A stretch of 13,210 nucleotides of DNA, taken from assembly GCA_902795255.1 (NCBI GenBank), contig CADBKS010000073.1, forward strand, positions 1 through 13,210, given 5' to 3'. Shown here piece by piece: positions 9,061 through 13,210 of this stretch (the stretch's first letter is position 1; each line of letters begins with the position of its first letter). The notes beneath the pieces were generated by a model that was not told the origin of the DNA, did not search any database, and saw nothing but the letters and a program-made list of their open reading frames with translations. The DNA comes from an uncultured Chloroflexota bacterium (lineage in GTDB: Bacteria; Chloroflexota; Anaerolineae; Anaerolineales; Anaerolineaceae). Both the position numbers and the translations under genes were made by a program.

Positions 9061-9549
9061 ATGGAACTCAGCACGGAAGAAAGAATTCAGATCCTCGTGA
9101 ATGCGGGCGGGAAACGGCTGACAGAGAAAGATGTTGCTTATATCCCGTTGTTTGAGGGCCCGGAAGAACTCGGGTGGTTCTTACGGATGGGGAAAGAAGA
9201 ACGGGACCGGATCCAGGCGGAATTCGCCGAAGTATGTGCGGAAGAAAGAAAGAACGGGGAGCCGCTGGTCAGCCTGGAGATGAAGGACAACAGCATGAGC
9301 GGAACGCTCCGCACCGGGGACAAAGTGACGGTGAACTGCAAAGAAGCGGTGACGGAAGGACGGATGGGCGCGGTCTCCATCGCGGGTGAGGACGGGGATG
9401 TGCTGATCCGCAGGATCAGCTACCCGGGCGGGAAGGTCCGGCTGATCCCCGACAACGGAGCCTACCCGGCCGGCACCTTCGACCCGGACCAGGTCAACAT
9501 CCTCGGAAGGGTCGCCTGGGCGGACAGATGCGCTGCGCGCAGTGAATAG
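9061..9549 (+). CDS. S24/LexA-like domain protein without recognisable HTH, catalytic Lys replaced by Arg
   Basis: A 162-residue protein whose C-terminal half (about 68-155) has the order of the S24 peptidase fold found in LexA and phage repressors: LEMKDNSMSG around Ser78, LRTGDKVTV, EGRMGAVSI, VLIRRISY, RLIPDNGAYP, and ILGRVAW. The serine equivalent to the self-cleaving nucleophile is present at 78. At the position of the catalytic lysine (the K of the usual VKRL) there is Arg117, 39 residues later, so self-cleavage is doubtful. The first 65 residues are charged and helical and do not look like the HTH that repressors of this class carry. The start is well supported by AGGAGG 6 nt upstream. 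The last codons and the TAG stop lie within a repeat element starting at 9530. It may be a repressor-like regulator, or a degenerate S24 protein with another binding role. Confidence 0.8.
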   Translation: MELSTEERIQILVNAGGKRLTEKDVAYIPLFEGPEELGWFLRMGKEERDRIQAEFAEVCAEERKNGEPLVSLEMKDNSMSGTLRTGDKVTVNCKEAVTEGRMGAVSIAGEDGDVLIRRISYPGGKVRLIPDNGAYPAGTFDPDQVNILGRVAWADRCAARSE

Positions 9550-9574
9550 TGAATAGTGAATAGTGGCGGTGTCG
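9530..9574 (+). repeat. Modular heptamer element E1: GCGC-TGC-GCGC head, AGTGAAT x3, GGTGTCG tail
   Basis: An 11-nt GCGC-TGC-GCGC hairpin is followed at once by three perfect AGTGAAT copies (9541-9561), a partial copy, and GGTGTCG at 9568-9574. The same order of parts is seen in four elements between 12268 and 12953. This copy overlaps the end of the S24-like gene: the head encodes residues near its C-terminus and the first heptamers supply Ser-Glu-stop. Confidence 0.75.
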
Positions 9575-9588
9575 CTGAATACGGCAGT

Positions 9589-9616
9589 CATTGGTCATTG
9601 GTTATTGGTCATTGGT
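9589..9616 (+). repeat. Heptamer tandem array CATTGGT x4 (one TATTGGT variant)
   Basis: Four consecutive 7-bp units, three CATTGGT and one TATTGGT, lie between the GGTGTCG motifs at 9568 and 9625. This family differs in sequence from the AGTGAAT array just upstream but keeps the 7-bp period. Confidence 0.85.
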
Positions 9617-9624
9617 GAGGAATA

Positions 9625-9640
9625 GGTGTCGCTTCGCGAC
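9625..9640 (+). repeat. GGTGTCGCTTCGCGAC hairpin motif (locus C)
   Basis: The GGTGTCG tail runs into a 5-bp hairpin, GTCGC-TTC-GCGAC (9628-9640). The identical 16-mer occurs at 12947-12962, and a version with loop TGC occurs at 12376-12391. It marks the boundary between heptamer arrays and a core sequence. Confidence 0.75.
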
Positions 9641-9641
9641 G

Positions 9642-9765
9642 GGGTAAGATGAGCGCCGGTGCCGAAGGGGCCGGTTGCCTGCCGACACCGAAGGTGGCAG
9701 AAGGAACCGCTCCCGAAGGCACTTTTATGATGAGCACAGCGGGACGCGGAGCGCAATCTTTACCC
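9642..9765 (+). ncRNA. Candidate structured RNA with three CCGAAGG hairpins (speculative)
   Basis: The ends can pair: GGGTAAGAT (9642-9650) with ATCTTTACCC (9756-9765, one bulge), continued by GCGC (9653-9656) with GCGC (9751-9754). Within this closing helix are three smaller hairpins, at about 9656-9674, 9679-9700 and 9709-9735. Each contains CCGAAGG, in the loop of the first two and on the 5' side of the third. An alternative long-range pairing GTGCC/GGCAC (9659-9663 with 9718-9722) exists. It matches no riboswitch or housekeeping RNA that I recognise; the glycine riboswitch shares only a CCGAAGG-like segment and lacks its other conserved blocks. It sits where the core of the repeat locus would be, so it may be a structured repeat rather than an expressed RNA. 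Confidence 0.3.
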
Positions 9766-9852
9766 GCCGCGAAGTTACATCGAGTCAGGAGGCACCGATT
9801 CGCAGCAGGTATTACTTACAGGATCTAACTCATACCATCAAGAACGATGCTA

Positions 9853-9975
9853 TATAATACCCCTTACAGAAAAAATGATATTTTCCTCTTTTCTGTCCTG
9901 TTTTCCGCCAGCTACCAAATTATGCGGGAAACAACAAAGCTCCCGGAAGTTATCATCCGAGAGCTTTTGCTTTAT
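9853..9975 (+). ncRNA. Candidate small RNA with own promoter and terminator (speculative)
   Basis: A TATAAT at 9853-9858 could start a transcript near 9865. The next 110 nt form three hairpins in a row: ACAGAAAA with TTTTCTGT (9866-9896), TTTCCGC with GCGGGAAA (9902-9931, one bulge), and the terminator-like stem at 9936-9967 followed by a T-rich stretch. No clear -35 box and no start codon with a ribosome site are present. It could equally be only the 3' end region of the convergent minus-strand operon. Confidence 0.3.
9936..9967. terminator. Probable bidirectional terminator
   Basis: AAAGCTC and GAGCTTT form an arm continued by CGG/CCG with one mismatch around a 10-nt loop. On the plus strand it is followed by TTTTGCTTTATT. 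On the minus strand the 3' side reads GCTTTGTTGTTT. It lies about 100 nt beyond the last gene of the minus-strand operon, so ending that operon is its likely job. Confidence 0.6.
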
Positions 9976-10000
9976 TCTATGACTACTTCGATCTCCAAAT

Positions 10001-10033
10001 CCTCACCGGAAAGGGAGCCATTTCCCGCTGAGG
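10001..10033. other. Imperfect hairpin after the minus-strand operon
   Basis: CCTCA (10001-10005) pairs with TGAGG (10029-10033) and GGAAA (10008-10012) with TTTCC (10021-10025), separated by a small internal loop. No T-run follows on the minus strand. It lies 30 nt past the stop at 10064 and may protect the transcript end. Confidence 0.4.
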
Positions 10034-10063
10034 ACAGGGGCCGAATCTGTTTTGTTCCAAAGG

Positions 10064-10579
10064 TCACTTATTAATATATTCTGCTTCCGCAAGATAAAAC
10101 AGTTTGAAATTCACATAACGTCGCCTTACTGTATATTGAATTTTCCCTGCAATAATTCCGGAAATAGAAGTATCTGTCATGGATGTTACCTCAAAATATC
10201 CGGATTTTGTGTTTTCCCTGAATGGGAACCCGTAATAGTAAGCATAATAATTCAATGCCTCGTAAATCAGATTAGGATCATGTGACTTGAAAACGCCCAT
10301 CGAAACCAACGCCACGGATTTTACCGTTTTCTGTGTGTTATAACTCACGAGAATCGACAGAGAACTGTCATCCTCAAAGAGAATTGCGCCAACTTCAGTA
10401 TATCCCGCAAAAAAGTCCGAATAAAACGGCATAACCTCAGCGTCAGGGAAATTCTTATCAATGTAGTCTTTGCTTTTTCCGATAAGCTCGTAAAAAATAT
10501 CATAATTTTGTGCTGACGCTGATGAGAATGAAAAGATGACGATCAGCAGACAAAGAATAAACCACCTTTTTTTGATCAT
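10064..10579 (-). CDS. Secreted or membrane-anchored protein of unknown function, paralogue 1
   Basis: A 171-residue protein with an N-terminal signal sequence: a basic start (MIKKR), a hydrophobic run to about residue 17, and a likely signal peptidase site after SASAQ (about 20-24). The frame is open 26 codons further upstream, but AGGGGG lies about 5 nt before the ATG at 10579 and the signal peptide begins there, which fixes the start. The mature part opens with FYELIGKSKDYIDKNFPD, then FAGY, a strand-rich middle (LSILVSYN, VKSVALVSMG), a Tyr-rich helix (NYYAYYYGF) and an ending with YTVRRRYVNF. It aligns along its whole length with the neighbour at 10698-11213, which has the same length. 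I do not recognise the family. It is the last gene of the minus-strand operon. Confidence 0.8.
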   Translation of the reverse strand: MIKKRWFILCLLIVIFSFSSASAQNYDIFYELIGKSKDYIDKNFPDAEVMPFYSDFFAGYTEVGAILFEDDSSLSILVSYNTQKTVKSVALVSMGVFKSHDPNLIYEALNYYAYYYGFPFRENTKSGYFEVTSMTDTSISGIIAGKIQYTVRRRYVNFKLFYLAEAEYINK

Positions 10580-10697
10580 ACATGCCCCCTTTATATTGAT
10601 TGAGATTCCGGAACAGTCGCTTTTCGACAGAAAAGATAAAGCTGGAGAATCCGGCATTACGCTGATTTTCCGGTCGACGATTTACAGCGGGAACGAT

Positions 10698-11213
10698 TTA
10701 ATTAAACTGCATCGTGTCGGAAATGAAACAATAATTCTTCTTGTCCTGGTCGTAACGTCTTATCACGTCGAATAAAATTTTGTTCGGAAACATCAGCGAA
10801 ACAAAATCCTCAATATCCATCATGACCTTGGCCTCATCCATGTTTTTGTCCAATCCCAGAATTTCTGTAAACAGCTTTGTTGCTACAGCAATATCGCCAT
10901 CCGGTATATACTCCTCACACCCCTGAGCAAACAGACCAACCGTTTTGACTTCATTCGTCTTGCCTTCAGGGCCATCAAACCCGACCGTCATAATAATGCC
11001 GCCATCCTTACATTGCGCCTGTTCGATGATGTAGTAGCCCGCCCAAATATCATCATCCTCCGGGAGCATCTTATAGTCCGGATAATTCCGCTCGACCCAC
11101 TGTCTGCTTCTTCCATTCAGGTATTCAAAAAAGGTTACATCTTCTCCGAAAACAGCGGAAAAAGACATACAGAAAAGCAGGATCATAGCCGACAAAATGA
11201 TGATTTTTCTCAT
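10698..11213 (-). CDS. Secreted or membrane-anchored protein of unknown function, paralogue 2
   Basis: Also 171 residues, with signal sequence MRKIIILSAMILLFCMSFSAVFG and probable cleavage near residue 23. The ATG at 11213 is preceded 5 nt upstream by GGAGG, which overlaps an in-frame GTG at 11219, so the GTG is unlikely to be the start. Similarity to the downstream gene is clear: FFEYLNGRSRQWVERNYPD against FYELIGKSKDYIDKNFPD, then WAGY/FAGY, VKTVGLFAQG/VKSVALVSMG and FDVIRRY/YTVRRRY. Two cysteines in the mature part (in AQCKDG and QGCEEY) and one near the C-terminus (NYCF) are absent from the paralogue. It starts only 34 nt after the stop of the nuclease gene, with no terminator between. 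Function unknown; the location is probably outside the membrane. Confidence 0.8.
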   Translation of the reverse strand: MRKIIILSAMILLFCMSFSAVFGEDVTFFEYLNGRSRQWVERNYPDYKMLPEDDDIWAGYYIIEQAQCKDGGIIMTVGFDGPEGKTNEVKTVGLFAQGCEEYIPDGDIAVATKLFTEILGLDKNMDEAKVMMDIEDFVSLMFPNKILFDVIRRYDQDKKNYCFISDTMQFN

Positions 11214-11247
11214 AAACACCTCCGATCACGATAAAAAAGATGTCCTC

Positions 11248-12231
11248 TTATCTGCTGTTGTAGTAAGGGTGTCCGGCTTTGCCCGGTGTATACGTCGGAT
11301 CAAGCTTTTTGGACTCTGAATCACTGACGAAACGGACTTCTCCCGTACTGCTGGTGCATTTATTGTCATTGTAGGCATTCCCGTCATATGAAGTAGCATC
11401 CACACAATGCCAGGTCACTGAAGAACCGAGATAATTCCGGTTCTGCACCGGCTGAGGGACCGGCGTTCTGGTCGGTGCAGGGGCCACGATTCTTCCGGGT
11501 AAAGCAGTCTTTATTGCGGCAGGTGTTGCGGTTTTTGCAGGTACGGCAGTCTTTCTCGTAATGGGCGTTTTAGTCGGGGAAACAGGTCCGACCGTTCGGG
11601 TTATCGGCTGTGAATGAGTGTAATTCTTTTTGGTATTTGAAGAGGAACAGCCATCCAGAATCGAAGGAAACAAAATGGACAGAGAGAACAGGATAAGAAA
11701 AGCCAGGAATATCTTCCCACAGCCGCCCGATTTTTCTTTCTTATATGCTGGAGCCGTCACAGGTTGTGTATTTTGATTCACAGTTCCTTTTTGTTGAGAG
11801 ATACGCGGTAAAGGAATATAGATGCGGTTTCTCAGTTCCTGCCTGATCCCGTATGGATTTGAATTCACCTGATTATAAGAGTATCGAATCAGTTCAAATC
11901 CCTGACGGGTAACCTCATTCGTTCGATTTTCCTCTCTGTCGAATCTATCTGAACTCATATTCGTATGATAAGTACGCCCGTCCAGTTCAATTGCATATTT
12001 CCTGTTTCCGGTTCCCCATACAACGAAATCGATATAAAAGAAACGGTTACTTCGCTGGTCAAGAATGCGATACTGATAGCTCAGGTGATCAAGCCCGTTT
12101 TCTCCGAATTCCGGGAAAAAGACTTTATCCAGGAACAGGCGCTCAAGATATGCGTCATTTGAGTTGAGCTGAGGATTAAAGCGAATAAAATCAGTGTATT
12201 TCATAACCATTATTGTACCAGCCGACACCAT
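11248..12231 (-). CDS. Membrane-anchored DUF559/Vsr-like nuclease-domain protein with Thr/Pro-rich stalk
   Basis: A 327-residue multidomain protein. Residues about 25-140 resemble the DUF559/Vsr-like branch of the PD-(D/E)xK nucleases: YIDFVVWG with D68, AIELDG with E82 and D84, TYH with H89, DRFDREENR, then GFELIRYSY. After a linker and a basic patch comes a single membrane segment (about 174-193). A Thr/Pro/Lys-rich stalk with TPT-like motifs (about 205-262) follows, then a C-terminal domain with two cysteines (C276, C292) and the motif LDPTYTPGKAG near the end, which I do not recognise. The nuclease should be cytoplasmic and the stalk outside. The start is uncertain: the ATG at 12231 has AGGA 6 nt upstream, but ATGs at 12210 and 12204 (MKYTDFIRF) are possible, and the first codons overlap a repeat motif. 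It heads the minus-strand operon. Confidence 0.75.
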   Translation of the reverse strand: MVSAGTIMVMKYTDFIRFNPQLNSNDAYLERLFLDKVFFPEFGENGLDHLSYQYRILDQRSNRFFYIDFVVWGTGNRKYAIELDGRTYHTNMSSDRFDREENRTNEVTRQGFELIRYSYNQVNSNPYGIRQELRNRIYIPLPRISQQKGTVNQNTQPVTAPAYKKEKSGGCGKIFLAFLILFSLSILFPSILDGCSSSNTKKNYTHSQPITRTVGPVSPTKTPITRKTAVPAKTATPAAIKTALPGRIVAPAPTRTPVPQPVQNRNYLGSSVTWHCVDATSYDGNAYNDNKCTSSTGEVRFVSDSESKKLDPTYTPGKAGHPYYNSR

Positions 12232-12267
12232 TTTTTATCCTGCTGTTTTCACATACAAGCAATCGCC

Positions 12268-12323
12268 GCGCTATGCGCAGCAGCCAGCTGCCAGTAGCCG
12301 GTTGCCAGTTGAATTCGGTGTCG
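12268..12323 (+). repeat. 56-nt modular element E2 (GCC-type heptamers)
   Basis: GCGC-TAT-GCGC head (12268-12278), then five 7-bp units AGCAGCC, AGCTGCC, AGTAGCC, GGTTGCC, AGTTGAA (12279-12313), then TTC and the GGTGTCG tail (12317-12323). Total 56 nt. Three G bases separate it from the next element. Confidence 0.8.
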
Positions 12324-12326
12324 GGG

Positions 12327-12382
12327 GCGCTATGCGCAGCGGCCAGCTGCCAGTAGCCAGAAGCCAGTTGAATTCGGTGTCG
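12327..12382 (+). repeat. 56-nt modular element E3 (GCC-type heptamers)
   Basis: Same plan and same length as E2: head GCGC-TAT-GCGC (12327-12337), heptamers AGCGGCC, AGCTGCC, AGTAGCC, AGAAGCC, AGTTGAA, and tail GGTGTCG (12376-12382). The tail continues into the hairpin GTCGC-TGC-GCGAC at 12379-12391. Confidence 0.8.
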
Positions 12383-12491
12383 CTGCGCGACGATCTGTAT
12401 AGGTGCTGATTTTGGAAGGGTGGGTCTTGCAGCGCGGAGCCGGAGCGTTCTCTTTAAACGACGCGAAGCGTCACCTTATTAACTTCACTCT
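12346..12491 (+). repeat. Long direct repeat, copy A
   Basis: Matches 12917-13056 with two base changes and one 6-nt insertion (the extra CCGGAG-type block near 12435). It spans the end of element E3, the GTCGC/GCGAC hairpin, a 68-nt core, the inverted hairpin GACGC-GAA-GCGTC (12460-12472) followed by ACC, and the first TTCACTC unit. Confidence 0.9.
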
Positions 12492-12570
12492 GCACTCTTC
12501 ACTCTGCACTCTAAGTGAAGCTCTTCACTCTTCACACTTCACGCTATAGAAAGCTCTTCACACTTCATTC
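12484..12570 (+). repeat. TTCACTC-type heptamer arrays of locus A
   Basis: TTCACTC, TGCACTC, TTCACTC, TGCACTC run from 12484 to 12511. After a 12-nt break, TTCACTC, TTCACAC, TTCACGC follow (12524-12544), then TTCACAC and TTCATTC (12557-12570). On the minus strand the units read AGTGAAG/AGTGCAG, close to the AGTGAAT family of element E1, so this is the same family in reverse orientation. Confidence 0.8.
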
Positions 12571-12600
12571 TGAATTCAGGCGGCACCTTAGAGGAAGCAA

Positions 12601-12664
12601 GGTACACTGTCACCTGATACAGGTGTACCAGACTTGGTACACCTGTATCAGGTGGCCGTGTACC
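12601..12664. repeat. 64-nt nested palindrome
   Basis: Two perfect 20-nt arms (12611-12630 and 12635-12654) flank a 4-nt GACT loop. Outside them, after 3-nt unpaired spacers, GGTACAC (12601-12607) pairs with GTGTACC (12658-12664). Each 20-nt arm contains its own smaller palindrome, CACCTG-ATA-CAGGTG or CACCTG-TAT-CAGGTG, so cross-shaped or multi-hairpin folds are also possible. No T-run follows, so it is not a standard terminator. Confidence 0.85.
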
Positions 12665-12749
12665 GCTCCGCTCGTTCCGCGTGCGCTGCATACAGTTCCG
12701 ACGCGAATCGTCACATTCCTTTTCCCTTATACCTGCGCGGCGCTTTATC

Positions 12750-12781
12750 ACATTCCGGAATGTTTGTCAAGGGACAACATT
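12750..12781. repeat. 14-bp palindrome overlapping an imperfect hairpin
   Basis: ACATTCCGGAATGT (12750-12763) is a perfect palindrome. Its right half also begins a second inverted repeat, AATGTTTGTC with GACAACATT (12759-12781, one bulged T), followed 5 nt later by TTTCTTTTTT. This could be a plus-strand terminator, but no plus-strand gene precedes it. Confidence 0.5.
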
Positions 12782-12838
12782 GCCGGTTTCTTTTTTAATT
12801 CCGGGGGCGTAAACTGGATTTAATACAGCAGGCAGTGA

Positions 12839-12894
12839 GCGCTGTGCGCAGGATTCAGGATTCAGGATTCAGGATTCAGGGGAAATCGGTGTCG
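12839..12894 (+). repeat. 56-nt modular element E4 (AGGATTC heptamers)
   Basis: Head GCGC-TGT-GCGC (12839-12849), four perfect AGGATTC units (12850-12877), a 10-nt remainder, and the GGTGTCG tail (12888-12894). It has the same head, tail and total length as E2, E3 and E5 but a completely different heptamer. Three bases separate it from E5, as between E2 and E3. Confidence 0.8.
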
Positions 12895-12897
12895 CGG

Positions 12898-12953
12898 GCG
12901 CTTCGCTCAGCAGCCGGCTGCCAGTAGCCAGAAGCCAGTTGAATTCGGTGTCG
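12898..12953 (+). repeat. 56-nt modular element E5 (GCC-type heptamers)
   Basis: A degenerate head (GCGC-TTC-GCTC), heptamers AGCAGCC, GGCTGCC, AGTAGCC, AGAAGCC, AGTTGAA (12909-12943) and tail GGTGTCG (12947-12953), running into the hairpin GTCGC-TTC-GCGAC at 12950-12962. Confidence 0.8.
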
Positions 12954-13056
12954 CTTCGCGACAATCTGTATAGGTGCTGATTTTGGAAGGGTGGGTCTTG
13001 CAGCGCGGAGCGTTCTCTTTAAACGACGCGAAGCGTCACCTTATTAACTTCACTCT
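12917..13056 (+). repeat. Long direct repeat, copy B
   Basis: Near-identical to 12346-12491, lacking the 6-nt insertion and differing at two bases, with starts 571 nt apart. It carries the core and the inverted hairpin GACGC-GAA-GCGTC at 13025-13037. Confidence 0.9.
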
Positions 13057-13102
13057 TCACTCTTCACACTTCACTCTTGGCAAAGCTCTTCACACTGCAC
13101 AC
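13049..13102 (+). repeat. TTCACTC-type heptamer array of locus B
   Basis: TTCACTC, TTCACTC, TTCACAC, TTCACTC (13049-13076), a 12-nt break containing AAAGCTC, then TTCACAC and TGCACAC. The same break and AAGCTCTTCAC junction occur in locus A. The array ends just before the ribosome site of the next gene. Confidence 0.75.
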
Positions 13103-13128
13103 TAATGAAATGAAAGGAGGGCCGCGGG

Positions 13129-13210
13129 ATGGCGGAAAGAAAAGATAAAACCGACGCCGGGATTTTTCAGTTCCCGATGATCACATGCTGCGGCTCTTAT
13201 GATGACGTGA
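13129..13210 (+). CDS. Start of an unidentified protein-coding gene (3' partial)
   Basis: An ATG at 13129 with AGGAGG at 13115-13120 (8-nt spacing) opens a frame that runs to the window edge. The 27 visible residues begin MAERKDKTDAGIFQFPMI and include a Cys-Cys pair (ITCCGSYDDV). The strong ribosome site makes translation likely, but too little is present to name a family. Its 5' leader is the end of repeat locus B. Confidence 0.7.
   Translation, partial: MAERKDKTDAGIFQFPMITCCGSYDDV

Larger units (their letters stand above)
9550..10063. other. Intergenic region with repeat locus C, RNA-like folds and terminator
   Basis: No convincing protein gene lies here. It contains the end of heptamer element E1, a CATTGGT array, a GTCGC/GCGAC hairpin, a GC-rich block with several hairpins (9642-9765), a TATAAT-like site at 9853, three consecutive hairpins ending in a terminator-like structure (to about 9975), and a further imperfect hairpin at 10001-10033. 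The short open frames across it have no ribosome sites and read through the repeats. Nothing is recognised in 9781-9850. Confidence 0.7.
12232..13128. other. Repeat-filled intergenic region (loci A and B with nested palindrome between)
   Basis: About 900 nt without a credible gene. It holds two copies of a modular repeat locus (A 12268-12570, B 12839-13102), a 64-nt nested palindrome (12601-12664), a 14-bp palindrome (12750-12763), a single right-end-like hairpin (12700-12712), and the ribosome site of the gene starting at 13129. The open frames here cross repeats and palindromes, lack ribosome sites and show no protein-like composition. Confidence 0.75.

Noticed and set aside
9653..9720. Glycine riboswitch suggested by the CCGAAGG segments
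   Set aside because: The other conserved blocks of that riboswitch are missing and no glycine-related gene lies downstream.
9675..10285. Three small plus-strand open frames (60-77 codons)
   Set aside because: They lie in hairpin-rich intergenic DNA or antisense to the secreted-protein gene, have no ribosome sites, and look like non-coding translation.
11641..11661. Lipoprotein signal (DGC after a hydrophobic run) in the nuclease-domain protein
   Set aside because: The hydrophobic segment is at residues 174-193, far from the N-terminus, so it is better read as an internal membrane helix than as a lipobox.
12759..12795. Intrinsic terminator formed by the AATGTT/AACATT hairpin and following T-run
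   Set aside because: The stem has a bulge, the T-run starts 5 nt later, and no plus-strand gene ends upstream; kept only as a palindrome.
12515..12823. A 102-codon plus-strand open frame
   Set aside because: It crosses heptamer arrays, the nested palindrome and the 14-bp palindrome, has no ribosome site, and its translation is dominated by repeat-derived residues.
12346..13056. Composite transposon or IS flanked by direct repeats
   Set aside because: No transposase or integrase gene lies between the repeats or elsewhere in the window.
12484..13102. Short tandem repeats as a CRISPR array
   Set aside because: Units are 7 bp with no unique spacers between them, and no cas gene is present.

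Overview
The window looks like bacterial chromosomal accessory DNA, most likely from a Clostridia-type member of the Bacillota. This rests on strong AGGAGG-type ribosome binding sites, moderate base composition, and HsdM/HsdR sequence of the style common in gut anaerobes. The taxon is inference; no rRNA or housekeeping marker is present.

Positions 1-8899 hold a tightly packed plus-strand defence operon: hsdM (5' end outside the window), hsdS, hsdR, a 61-residue ribbon-helix-helix protein and a large DUF262/DUF1524 protein of the GmrSD type IV family. The first four genes overlap at their junctions (TGATG, 8 nt, TAATG) and the last follows after 24 nt, so they are probably made together. HsdMSR would methylate host DNA and cleave unmodified DNA. 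The GmrSD-like protein would be expected to attack DNA carrying foreign base modifications. The RHH protein is the obvious candidate regulator.

A 12-bp perfect hairpin closes that block. Next come two TATAAT-type modules with overlapping palindromes, and a 162-residue protein with an S24/LexA-like C-terminal fold. It has no recognisable helix-turn-helix, and arginine replaces the usual catalytic lysine. Its last codons and stop lie inside a repeat element.

Positions 9530-10063 and 12232-13128 are gene-poor and filled with an unusual modular repeat. The parts recur in a fixed order: a GCGC-N3-GCGC hairpin head, an array of 7-bp tandem repeats whose sequence differs between copies, a GGTGTCG tail, a GTCGC/GCGAC hairpin, a core, and then an inverted hairpin with its own heptamer array. 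Two loci on the right (12268-12570 and 12839-13102) share this layout, and a diverged third (9530-9780) follows the same grammar. Between the two right-hand loci sits a 64-nt nested palindrome. The left region also holds a candidate structured RNA, a candidate small RNA and a probably bidirectional terminator.

Between the repeat regions is a compact minus-strand operon (12231 down to 10064). Its first gene encodes a DUF559/Vsr-like nuclease domain joined through a membrane segment to a Thr/Pro-rich stalk and an unrecognised C-terminal domain. Two paralogous secreted or membrane-anchored proteins of identical length (171 aa) follow. The window ends with the first 27 codons of an unidentified plus-strand gene preceded by a strong ribosome binding site.
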